This document shows positions 1-6,556 of a DNA stretch of 7,576 nt, piece after piece. The notes below the pieces were generated by a model that saw only the letters and a program-made list of their open reading frames with translations, did no database searches and was not told the origin of the DNA. The first letter of the stretch is position 1; each line of letters begins with the position of its first letter. The DNA lies in assembly GCA_964385305.1 (NCBI GenBank), contig CAYLOP010000154.1, positions 1-7,576 of the forward strand. Reading direction: 5' to 3'. Source of the DNA: CAYLOP01 sp964385305. GTDB lineage: Bacteria > Chloroflexota > Anaerolineae > Anaerolineales > E44-bin32. A program made the position numbers and the translations under genes.

Positions 1-1
1 C

Positions 2-1240
2 TTAGCGGCCTGTGGCGGCGGCGCGCCGACTGCAGAACCGCCCGCAGCCGAAGAGCCTGCAGCAGAAGAACCCGCTGCGGAAGAGCCTGCTGCGGAAGAA
101 CCTGCAGCCGAGGAGCCTGTCGCGGAAGAGACTGGTGGCTTTGAGATCCCGACTGTCGAGGAAGGGATGTTTAACATCGCGGCAGTCCTGATTGGGCCCC
201 ATGACGATGGTGGTTGGTCCCAGGCGCACTATGAAGGCTTGGTGTACGTGGAGGAGAACATCCCCAATGTCCATACGGCCTACATCGAGAACGTCCCCGA
301 AGGGGCGGATTCAGAGCAGATCTTCCGCAGCCTTTCTCGCAAGGGCTTTGATCTGATCCTTGGGACATCCTTTGGTTACATGGATCCTATGGAGGTCGTT
401 GCGGAGGAGTTCCCGGATGTCATGTACATTCACCTGACGGGCATTAAGTCCAACATGACTAACTTTGGAAACCTGATGGGTGCGATGGAGAACATGAAAT
501 ATCTGGCTGGTATGCTGGCTGGTGCACGCGCCAAGATGGATGGTAATCCGAAGCTGGGTTACATGGCGACCTTTCCAATCCCGGAGGAGATCCGCCTCGG
601 CAACGCCATTGCACTCGGTATGAAGCGAACCTGCCCCGAGTGTACGATGGATGTGCGCTGGATCAACACTTGGCATGACCCGATCATCGAGAAGGAGGCG
701 GCCGCATCCTTGTTCGATGCTGGTGCTCAGGTCGTCTTTACGGGCGCTGACACGCCTGCGGTTGCTGATGTCGCCCAGGAGAAGGGCAAATGGGGTGTCA
801 CCTACGACTGGTTCGGCTCCTGCAAGGTGGATGCCTGTCTGACCGCGCCCTATTGGGTTTGGGGCCCGGTGTATGCAGAAATCGCTCAGGGTGTGATTGA
901 TGGCACGTATGTGCCGGGCTGGCAGTACTTTGATGCCGACACCGGTGCGCTTGGCCTCTATGGTTTCATGGAAGGTCAGGAACTTACGCCTGGTGTGGCG
1001 GAACTTCCCGAAGAGCTCATCCAGGAAGTGCGCGACCTCATCGCCGCCAATCTGGCTGGTGAATTCACGCGCTTTACGGTCTTCTCAGGCCCGATCTACG
1101 ATAACCAGGGCAACCTGATCGTCCCCGAAGGCGAAGCGCTCGAGCAGGTTGATCTCGATGCCTTCCCCGAGTATGGGTTGGGTTGTGAGTACTGCATGAA
1201 GTGGTGGGCAGAAGGTATTACAGCAGAACTGCCTGAGTAG
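2..1240 (+). CDS. BMP/PnrA-family ABC transporter substrate-binding lipoprotein (5' end cut off)
   Basis: Extracellular ligand-binding component of the importer encoded just downstream. The frame is open to the window edge and 412 codons are visible. It begins with Leu-Ala-Ala-Cys, a classic lipobox, so the signal peptide lies just outside and Cys4 would be the lipidated first residue of the mature protein. Then come a Gly-rich turn, a PAAEE repeat linker (residues about 15-44) and the globular BMP domain from about residue 55. The stretch GPHDDGGWSQAHYEGL (65-80) matches the N-terminal ligand-loop region of BMP proteins, in the variant that has Trp and His. Known members (PnrA, YufN, BmpA) bind purine nucleosides; the exact ligand here is inference. 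An internal ATG at 167 is not the start, because coding continues upstream to the lipobox. Oddly, the domain carries three Cys pairs: 211/214, 274/279 and 395/398. The family is near certain; the substrate is not. Confidence 0.93.
   Translation, partial: LAACGGGAPTAEPPAAEEPAAEEPAAEEPAAEEPAAEEPVAEETGGFEIPTVEEGMFNIAAVLIGPHDDGGWSQAHYEGLVYVEENIPNVHTAYIENVPEGADSEQIFRSLSRKGFDLILGTSFGYMDPMEVVAEEFPDVMYIHLTGIKSNMTNFGNLMGAMENMKYLAGMLAGARAKMDGNPKLGYMATFPIPEEIRLGNAIALGMKRTCPECTMDVRWINTWHDPIIEKEAAASLFDAGAQVVFTGADTPAVADVAQEKGKWGVTYDWFGSCKVDACLTAPYWVWGPVYAEIAQGVIDGTYVPGWQYFDADTGALGLYGFMEGQELTPGVAELPEELIQEVRDLIAANLAGEFTRFTVFSGPIYDNQGNLIVPEGEALEQVDLDAFPEYGLGCEYCMKWWAEGITAELPE
44..133 (+). repeat. Six-unit 15-bp tandem repeat encoding an AAEEP linker
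   Basis: Six in-frame 15-bp units encode five copies of Ala-Ala-Glu-Glu-Pro and a last diverged copy, Val-Ala-Glu-Glu-Thr. Synonymous differences between units (gca/gct/gcg/gcc, gaa/gag) show the array is not freshly duplicated. It forms an acidic, Pro-rich, probably extended tether between the lipidated Cys and the binding domain, about 11 residues after the lipobox. Confidence 0.92.
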
Positions 1241-1260
1241 GTCCAACCATGTAAAAACGG

Positions 1261-1285
1261 GTCGGCGCCGATATTTGGCGCCGAC
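1261..1285 (+). promoter_or_regulatory. Perfect 9-bp stem-loop between binding-protein and ATPase genes
   Basis: GTCGGCGCC (1261-1269) is exactly complementary to GGCGCCGAC (1277-1285), with a 7-nt loop. The structure starts 20 nt after the binding-protein stop codon. No U-run follows it on the + strand, so it is not a canonical intrinsic terminator. Such hairpins between a binding-protein gene and its transporter genes often protect the upstream mRNA or attenuate read-through, giving more binding protein than permease; that role is inferred here. An A-run at 1253-1257 lies just upstream, so the structure would look more like a terminator for transcripts from the opposite strand, but no minus-strand gene is evident. 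Confidence 0.6.
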
Positions 1286-1331
1286 TCATCCTGCCCAGGA
1301 TTGAAGTCTGAGCAGGGATTCGGAGTCTTGC

Positions 1332-2912
1332 ATGGATGAACATGCCACAGTTGTAGAACTAAAGGGGATAACCAAACAATTCCCGGGTGTGCTTGCCAAC
1401 GACCAGGTGGATTTCGTCCTTCGAAGGGGCGAGATACATGCATTGCTTGGTGAGAACGGTGCTGGCAAGAGTACCTTGATGAACATTCTCACCGGGCTAT
1501 ATCGACCTGAAAGCGGAATTATCTATATTCATGGCAAGCCGGTCGTCTTTGCATCTCCACGGGATGCAATACGTCATGGAATTGGGATGGTGCATCAGCA
1601 TTTCATGCTGGTTCCGACGCAATCGGTCACAGAGAATATCCTTCTAGGTTTGGATGAACCGCGATTCTTAATGCGGATTAACAAGTATGAACGGGTGATC
1701 GCGGATCTCGCCGAGCAGTATGGATTGCATGTCGATCCAAAAGCCAAAATATGGCAGCTCTCCGTGGGAGAGCAGCAGCGCGTCGAGATCCTTAAGGTGC
1801 TTTATCGTGGCGCGAATGTGCTGATCATGGACGAGCCAACGGCCGTACTTGCCCCGCAGGAGATTGAGGAACTGTTTATAACCCTTCGATCGATGGTTGG
1901 TGAGGGTAAATCGATCATCTTCATCAGCCACAAGCTGGATGAGGTCATGTCGATCGCCGATCGCATCACGGTGCTTCGCAAGGGTGCCGTGACGGCGGCG
2001 GGCCTCCCTGCTGATGAAACGAATAAGGAAGAACTCGCCCGGTTGATGGTAGGTCGAGAGGTGCTTTTCAGGATTGATAAGAAAAAGCAACAGGCGGGCG
2101 AGATTGTCCTGGAAGTCGAGGGGATCCACGCGGACAATGATAAAGGCGTTCCTGCACTACGCGGCGTTTCTCTGCAAATGCGTGCTGGAGAAATTGTGGG
2201 TTTGGCAGGCATCGCGGGGAATGGCCAATCTGAGCTGGCGCAAGTCATCACGGGGCTTCGCTCAGCGAATGAAGGCGCCGTTCTGGTTCATGGTGAGAGA
2301 ATCATCGAGGCGGCTGGGGAAACACGCCGGAGCTCGCATCGAGTTCGCAAAGTGATCGATGCGGGCGTATCGCATATTCCCGAGGATCGCATGCATGTGG
2401 GGACAGCCCCGAATCTCAGCGTAACCGACAACATCATCATGAAAAGTTACCGAAAACCGCCGATTGCCAGGGGATGGTCCATCGATAGCATGGTCGCACG
2501 CGGACATGCGGAGAAACTGCGGGAAGAATTCGAGATTATGGTGCCCAACGTTGAGACCCCGGCGCGCTTGCTTTCAGGCGGAAATCTGCAGCGTGTCATT
2601 CTAGCGCGGGAGATTTCCACCAAGCCCGACTTGATGATTGCCATGCAACCAACCCGCGGGTTGGATGTTGGCGCCATTGAAGGGGTTCGACGCCTGCTTC
2701 TAGACCAGCGCGAAGCCGGCGCTGCGGTTTTGTTATTTTCTGAGGAATTGGAAGAACTCCGTTCGCTTTGTGATCGTATCTACGTCATCCACGATGGCCA
2801 GATCATGGGTGAGATTCGCAATGTTGAAGAGGTAAGTGCACAGGAGATCGGGTTGATGATGACGGGCACCAGACTAGAGGCTCTTCAGGGTAAGACGGGA
2901 GCTGGCAAATGA
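1332..2912 (+). CDS. Nucleoside-type ABC transporter ATP-binding protein, two fused ATPase domains (YufO/NupO-like)
   Basis: Cytoplasmic energy-coupling subunit of 526 residues, the usual size for RbsA/MglA/YufO-type tandem ATPases. The N-terminal domain is complete: Walker A GENGAGKST (40-48), Q-loop Gln89, signature LSVGEQQ (143-149), Walker B VLIMDE (163-168), switch His200. The C-terminal domain keeps the signature LSGGNLQ (414-420), but its Walker A position reads GIAGNGQSEL (293-302) without the Lys, its Walker B ends Met-Gln (438-439) in place of Asp-Glu, and Glu471 replaces the switch His. This asymmetry is normal for the family and leaves one hydrolytic site, formed by the first Walker A and the second signature. 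GGAGT at 1322-1326, 5 nt before the ATG, supports the start. The stop overlaps the permease start by 4 nt (ATGA). Family certain; nucleoside specificity comes from neighbours. Confidence 0.96.
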   Translation: MDEHATVVELKGITKQFPGVLANDQVDFVLRRGEIHALLGENGAGKSTLMNILTGLYRPESGIIYIHGKPVVFASPRDAIRHGIGMVHQHFMLVPTQSVTENILLGLDEPRFLMRINKYERVIADLAEQYGLHVDPKAKIWQLSVGEQQRVEILKVLYRGANVLIMDEPTAVLAPQEIEELFITLRSMVGEGKSIIFISHKLDEVMSIADRITVLRKGAVTAAGLPADETNKEELARLMVGREVLFRIDKKKQQAGEIVLEVEGIHADNDKGVPALRGVSLQMRAGEIVGLAGIAGNGQSELAQVITGLRSANEGAVLVHGERIIEAAGETRRSSHRVRKVIDAGVSHIPEDRMHVGTAPNLSVTDNIIMKSYRKPPIARGWSIDSMVARGHAEKLREEFEIMVPNVETPARLLSGGNLQRVILAREISTKPDLMIAMQPTRGLDVGAIEGVRRLLLDQREAGAAVLLFSEELEELRSLCDRIYVIHDGQIMGEIRNVEEVSAQEIGLMMTGTRLEALQGKTGAGK

Positions 2913-4042
2913 GTGCACCGAATGACGTGGTGCCGACGAGGGGAGGATTAGCTACTTTTAGACTTCGATTAGAACCTCGTCTAGAGCAGCCGGGTTGGCT
3001 GGCCGGCCTCATCTCTCTGGGAGCGGTAATCGTTGCCTTGTTCTTCGGTGGGATCGTTCTCAAACTTGTCGGGGGAAGCCCACTGCGGGCGTATTCCTTC
3101 ATGGTCAAAGCATCTTTCGGAGACCTGGGTGTATTTTCGGATACGCTTACGAAGGCGACCCCTCTGATCCTGGTGAGCCTGGCTGCTGCCCTCACTTTCC
3201 GGATGCGTTTGTGGAATATCGGCGCGGAGGGTCAATTTTTCCTCGGCGCTTTCGGTGCGAGCGCGGTCGTGCTCGTACCTCTGCTGCCGCCCGAGACCTC
3301 TCCATGGTTGATGATCCCCGCGATGATTCTTGTCGGCACGATTGCTGGCGCACTTTGGGGCTTCGTTCCGGGATTTCTGAAGGCTCGCTACAATGTGAAC
3401 GAAATCATTTCGACTCTGATGATGAACTACATCGCGGTGGCTTGGAACAACTTCTTTATCTTCGCAGTATGGTCGGAAGGCGGATTTCAGATGTCCGCTC
3501 GCTTCCCTCGCACAGCCTGGTTGCCAAGACTGACCGATTATTCGTCTCAAATCACGGCCTTCCGCGGTCTGACAACACATCTCGGCCTCGTTTTAGGTCT
3601 TGTCGCAGCTGGCGTTGTCTGGTGGATCTTATATCGTAGTCGCTGGGGATATGAGATCAGGTTGATTGGCGACAACCCACAGGCAGCTCGCTACGCCGGC
3701 ATCAATATCACACGCAATACCATACTGGTCATGATGCTCTCCGGCGCTCTGGCTGGGCTGGGAGGCATGTCTGAGATTTCGGGAGTGGTCCATCGCCTGC
3801 AAGGCGCGATCTCGCCCGGTTACGGTTTCACCGGCATCATCATCGCCTGGCTGGCCAAATTGAATCCCATACTGGTCGTTCCCATCTCCATTCTTTTCGG
3901 TGCGTTGATTCTGGCCGGGCGTGAGATTCAGCCCTCCGGCATTCCCATGCTCATCCAGGGCATTATCCTGGTGTGTCTGATCGCGAGTGATTTCTTGTTG
4001 CGGTATCGAATTACCTTGGTACGCAAGGGCCAGGAGGCATAA
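2909..4042 (+). CDS. ABC transporter permease, BPD_transp_2 family (YufP/NupP-like)
   Basis: First of two non-identical membrane subunits forming the importer channel, 377 residues. Hydrophobic stretches fall at about 31-53, 82-98, 109-126, 132-152, 165-188, 225-242, 271-287, 320-337 and 345-364, after a polar, Arg-containing N-terminal tail of about 28 residues. Family landmarks include WNIGAEGQF (102-110), NEIISTLMMNYIA (164-176) and the cytoplasmic loop GDNPQAARYAGI (254-265), which matches GEFPAAADALGV in the partner permease and probably contacts the ATPase. The start ATG lies within the ATPase stop in an ATGA arrangement, typical of coupled translation. Known relatives move nucleosides (YufP/NupP, PnrC-like); no substrate-deciding residue can be read directly. 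I am sure of the family and fairly sure of nucleoside-type transport. Confidence 0.95.
   Translation: MSAPNDVVPTRGGLATFRLRLEPRLEQPGWLAGLISLGAVIVALFFGGIVLKLVGGSPLRAYSFMVKASFGDLGVFSDTLTKATPLILVSLAAALTFRMRLWNIGAEGQFFLGAFGASAVVLVPLLPPETSPWLMIPAMILVGTIAGALWGFVPGFLKARYNVNEIISTLMMNYIAVAWNNFFIFAVWSEGGFQMSARFPRTAWLPRLTDYSSQITAFRGLTTHLGLVLGLVAAGVVWWILYRSRWGYEIRLIGDNPQAARYAGINITRNTILVMMLSGALAGLGGMSEISGVVHRLQGAISPGYGFTGIIIAWLAKLNPILVVPISILFGALILAGREIQPSGIPMLIQGIILVCLIASDFLLRYRITLVRKGQEA
4032..4037 (+). promoter_or_regulatory. Strong ribosome binding site AGGAGG that fixes the second permease start
   Basis: A full AGGAGG lies inside the last codons of the first permease, 6 nt before the ATG at 4044. It decides against the longer in-frame start at 3987, which would add 19 polar and Cys-containing residues unlike the family and would overlap the upstream gene by 56 nt. 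Confidence 0.85.
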
Positions 4043-4043
4043 C

Positions 4044-5012
4044 ATGGATCCCATCATCATCCTGCAAGCGGGTGTGGCCTCCGGCACAGTCTTGCTCTTT
4101 GCGACGATAGGAGAAATCTTCACGGAACGCTCTGGGATTCTCAATCTCGGCATCGAGGGTATGATGCTCATCGGTGCGATGAGCGCCATCAGCACGGCGA
4201 TCCATACTGGGAACCCGTGGTTGGGGGTCTTGGTAGCGATGTTGGCAGCAGGTCTTCTGAGCCAGATCCATGCTTTGATCTCGATCCAGTTTCAAGCGGA
4301 TCAGGTGGTCAGTGGATTGGCATTAACTTTCCTCGGGACGGGATTAAGCCTGGTCTTCGGAGAAGGATTAAGTAAGGCTGGTGCGCTGTCGCTCATTCCC
4401 ACATTCACTGTAACCGGTCTTTCCCAGATTCCACTACTTGGGCCGATCCTTTTCTCAAACCAGAGTGTGATGGTATATCTCGGCTATGTGTTGGTGCCCT
4501 TGGTCTGGTATTTCATCAACAGGACTCGACCAGGCATGCACCTGCGCGCCATTGGGGAATTTCCTGCAGCCGCCGATGCCTTAGGGGTCAATGTTGCCCG
4601 ACTGCGATATTTCTATGTCTTCCTCGGAGGCATGCTCGCTGGGCTTTCGGGCGCGACGATCAGTCTGGCTGTATCACCAGGGTGGTTCAGCCACCTCACC
4701 ACCTCGGGGCAGGGTTGGATTGCGATTGGACTTGTGATCTTTGCTCAATGGGATCCGATCCGGGCCGCGTTAGGTTCGTATTCATTCGGTGCCCTCCGTC
4801 GTCTGATCCTCGATATTCAGGGTCCGACCGTGCTCTTCGGTCTGCGTAATCCGTTCTACTACAACCCGTATTGGGGTTTCTTCCTACAGATGCTGCCTTA
4901 CGCTTTCACCATCGTGGTTCTTGTCATCGGCTCGCGTGAGGCCATACGGAAACGTCTTGGCGCACCGGCTGCGTTGGGCCTTCCTTACATCCGTGGCGAA
5001 CGAGGACTATAA
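4044..5012 (+). CDS. ABC transporter permease, BPD_transp_2 family (YufQ/NupQ-like)
   Basis: Second membrane subunit of the importer, 322 residues, starting 1 nt after the first permease's stop behind an AGGAGG site. The family landmark ERSGILNLGIEGMMLIGA lies at residues 28-45, the cytoplasmic coupling loop GEFPAAADALGV at 171-182, and GQGWIAIGLVIFAQWDP at 222-238; all are typical of YufQ-type permeases. Hydrophobic segments span about 5-22, 38-54, 57-79, 89-105, 140-157, 189-210, 223-236 and 276-296. The C-terminus is basic and cytoplasmic (RKRLG near 302). It would pair with the upstream permease as a heterodimer. No nucleoside phosphorylase, deaminase or hydrolase gene follows in this window, so the catabolic partner, if any, is elsewhere. 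Family certain; ligand inferred from the BMP binding protein. Confidence 0.95.
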   Translation: MDPIIILQAGVASGTVLLFATIGEIFTERSGILNLGIEGMMLIGAMSAISTAIHTGNPWLGVLVAMLAAGLLSQIHALISIQFQADQVVSGLALTFLGTGLSLVFGEGLSKAGALSLIPTFTVTGLSQIPLLGPILFSNQSVMVYLGYVLVPLVWYFINRTRPGMHLRAIGEFPAAADALGVNVARLRYFYVFLGGMLAGLSGATISLAVSPGWFSHLTTSGQGWIAIGLVIFAQWDPIRAALGSYSFGALRRLILDIQGPTVLFGLRNPFYYNPYWGFFLQMLPYAFTIVVLVIGSREAIRKRLGAPAALGLPYIRGERGL

Positions 5013-5029
5013 AACGGAGAACAAGCAAG

Positions 5030-5071
5030 ATGATCGAAGCTCGTTTTGCGGCGTGCAATTCCATGCTGTGA
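5030..5071 (+). other. Possible 13-codon small ORF or gene-start remnant after the permease
   Basis: ATG at 5030 follows GGAGA (5016-5020) by 9 nt and lies 17 nt after the permease stop, exactly where a next operon gene would begin. It encodes only Met-Ile-Glu-Ala-Arg-Phe-Ala-Ala-Cys-Asn-Ser-Met-Leu before TGA. It may be the truncated start of a lost gene, a tiny peptide, or chance. Nothing recognisable continues in any frame. Confidence 0.2.
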
Positions 5072-5073
5072 TG

Positions 5074-5101
5074 CCGGGATTATCCAATTAACCCTTCCCG
5101 G
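5074..5101 (+). promoter_or_regulatory. Weak stem-loop or dyad in the gap before thrC
   Basis: CCGGGA (5074-5079) pairs with TCCCGG (5096-5101) across a 16-nt AT-rich loop. No T-run follows, so it is not a clear terminator. It lies 13 nt after the end of the importer operon's small frame and just upstream of the TTGACG element, so it could be the transcript 3' end of the importer or an operator-like site. CAATT/AATTG arms at 5085-5089 and 5107-5111 also flank a near-symmetric TTCCCGGAA. Confidence 0.25.
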
Positions 5102-5242
5102 AAAGCAATTGACGAGTTTCATAGACATAGGTCTTACAGGTTTTCCAGATAGTCGATTATCGGTAGGGTTTATGACCGTCAGGAGACATTATACGAGTTC
5201 TACAGTAATCTTTGCATTCCAACTTCACAGGAGCGTTTCAAC

Positions 5243-6556
5243 ATGGCAGTTTTTCTAGGTTACCGGTGTTCCGTATGTCAGAAAGCGTATGGACCTGATG
5301 AGGTTATGTACACATGCCCACAGGATGGCGGTAACCTCGACGTTGTGCTCGACTACAAACGTATCCAGCAAGAGACCTCGGTGGATGCGATCGCTAATTC
5401 CGTGGAAAGTTCCATTTGGCGTTATCTCCCATTATTGCCTGTAGATGATCCGGGTCATGAAGGGACTCCCTTCCGTGCGGTTGGTTGGACGCCGATGTTC
5501 ATAGCGCCGCGGCTTTCAGAGCGCCTGGGTCTGCCGAATCTTTGGCTGAAGGACGATGGTAAGAACCCCACCGCATCATTCAAGGATCGGGCGAGTGCGG
5601 TTACCGTAGCACGCGCTGAGGCGATTGGCGCCGAGGTGGTCGTGACGGCTTCTACGGGGAATGCAGGCGCTGCCTTGGCGGGTATGGCTGCAGCAGCGGG
5701 CGTGCCGGCCGTGATCCTGGCGCCCAAGACTGCCCCACAGGCGAAGATCGCACAGCTCCTCATCTTCGGTGCAACCGTCTTATTGGTCGACGGCACCTAC
5801 GATGACGCTTTTGACCTCACGCTTGAAGCAGCCTCGGCCTTTGGCTGGTATTGCCGCAACACAGGCTACAACCCTTTCACCGCGGAGGGGAAGAAGACCG
5901 CCGCATTTGAAATCTGTGAGCAATTCACGGGCGCTGCCAAGGGCGGCTGTGAAAGCGCCAAGACACCATGGATTGCGCCGGATGCCGTATTCGTGTCTGT
6001 AGGCGATGGCAATATCATATCGGGGTTGCACAAAGGTTTTAAGGACCTGCTTGCGCTAGAATGGATCGATCGTATGCCACGGATTTTTGGGGTGCAATCG
6101 GAGGGCTCATCGGCGATCTACAATGCTTTCGCTGCGGGAACAGAGGACATCCAACCCGTACGTGCGGATACGCTCGCTGACAGCATATCGGTCGACCTGC
6201 CGCGCGATGGTTTGCGTGCATTGCGCGCTGCCACACAGACGGAGGGTGCGTATGTACAGGTTACCGACGAAGCGATTCTGGCGGCCATCCGGGAACTCGC
6301 CCGCGAAGCTGGCGTGTTTGCGGAACCCGCAGGGTCGGCTTCATACGCCGGGTTGGTCAAAGCGGCGGCTGTGGGGCTTGTTAAGCCCGAGGATCGCATT
6401 GTCGTCCTCAATACAGGCAATGGCTTGAAGGACGTGAAGGCTGCCATGCAAGCTGCTGGTGAGGCAACTGTGATTGAGCCTACCCTTGCAGCGTTGAAGC
6501 AAGTAATTCTTAACCGAGATTTAAATTCCAAGGATGAAGGCGATGAGCACGAATGA
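5243..6556 (+). CDS. thrC: Threonine synthase, PLP-dependent, with N-terminal zinc-ribbon-like segment
   Basis: Converts O-phosphohomoserine and water to threonine and phosphate in the cytosol, the last step of threonine biosynthesis. The protein has 437 residues. An N-terminal ribbon has Cys9, Cys12 and Cys25; the usual fourth position is Asp28 (CPQDGG). The cofactor Lys is K114 in NPTASFKDR (108-116). ASTGNAG (136-142) is the substrate/cofactor loop, GDGN (254-257) the PLP-phosphate loop region, and TGNGLKD (391-397) is a hallmark of threonine synthase rather than of threonine deaminase or cysteine synthase. Residues about 229-243 (Gly/Lys-rich with Cys236) look like an inserted loop before the conserved APDAVFVSVGDGN stretch. 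The start is supported by AGGAG 9 nt upstream. The 3' end overlaps the glycosyltransferase start. Other fold-type II PLP enzymes are the only alternative, and unlikely. Confidence 0.93.
   Translation: MAVFLGYRCSVCQKAYGPDEVMYTCPQDGGNLDVVLDYKRIQQETSVDAIANSVESSIWRYLPLLPVDDPGHEGTPFRAVGWTPMFIAPRLSERLGLPNLWLKDDGKNPTASFKDRASAVTVARAEAIGAEVVVTASTGNAGAALAGMAAAAGVPAVILAPKTAPQAKIAQLLIFGATVLLVDGTYDDAFDLTLEAASAFGWYCRNTGYNPFTAEGKKTAAFEICEQFTGAAKGGCESAKTPWIAPDAVFVSVGDGNIISGLHKGFKDLLALEWIDRMPRIFGVQSEGSSAIYNAFAAGTEDIQPVRADTLADSISVDLPRDGLRALRAATQTEGAYVQVTDEAILAAIRELAREAGVFAEPAGSASYAGLVKAAAVGLVKPEDRIVVLNTGNGLKDVKAAMQAAGEATVIEPTLAALKQVILNRDLNSKDEGDEHE
6530..6534 (+). promoter_or_regulatory. Ribosome binding site AAGGA inside thrC that decides the glycosyltransferase start
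   Basis: AAGGA ends 8 nt before the ATG at 6543, good spacing. The other in-frame ATG, at 6534, overlaps this site and has no purine-rich element at proper distance upstream (the preceding bases are AT-rich), so 6543 is preferred. Confidence 0.55.

Larger units (their letters stand above)
5013..5242 (+). other. 230-nt gap between importer operon and thrC; probable promoter region
   Basis: This is the longest noncoding stretch and the likely transcript boundary. TTGACG at 5109-5114 resembles a -35 box, but the best partner 17 nt on, TCTTAC at 5132-5137, is poor. TATACG at 5190-5195 is a better -10 box, with no good -35 upstream. CGATTATCG at 5154-5162 is a small odd palindrome, and CGGT/ACCG (5161-5164 with 5175-5178) could form a 4-bp stem. 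AGGAG at 5229-5233 is the thrC ribosome site, 9 nt from the ATG. No tRNA or recognised riboswitch is seen. A threonine-responsive leader would be plausible for thrC, but no leader peptide rich in Thr or Ile codons is visible. Confidence 0.35.

Noticed and set aside
2..274. Antisense open frame of 90 codons opposite the repeat linker
   Set aside because: It is created by the 15-bp repeat read backwards, giving repeating Phe/Arg/Ser/Leu/Cys. The + strand lipobox and linker explain the region.
2703..2790. Degenerate catalytic residues in the second ATPase domain as a sign of a broken gene
   Set aside because: Loss of the Walker A Lys, the Walker B acidic pair and the switch His in the C-terminal half is normal in RbsA/YufO-type tandem ATPases. 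The reading frame is intact.
2981..3580. Long antisense open frame of 199 codons opposite the first permease
   Set aside because: The + strand frame is a clear full-length permease with family motifs. The antisense product is highly charged and low in recognisable structure, as expected of a shadow frame.
3987..4043. Longer N-terminus for the second permease
   Set aside because: The 19 extra residues are unlike the family, overlap the first permease and are bypassed by a perfect AGGAGG before the ATG at 4044.
5165..5180. T-box-like sequence (AGGGT then ACCG) upstream of thrC
   Set aside because: The GGN core that pairs with the tRNA acceptor end is missing and two extra bases are present. 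No antiterminator/terminator pair or Stem I is visible.
5046..5258. A 70-codon frame from a TTG in the gap before thrC
   Set aside because: It has no ribosome site, runs into thrC in another frame, has no recognisable motif and would need a non-ATG start.
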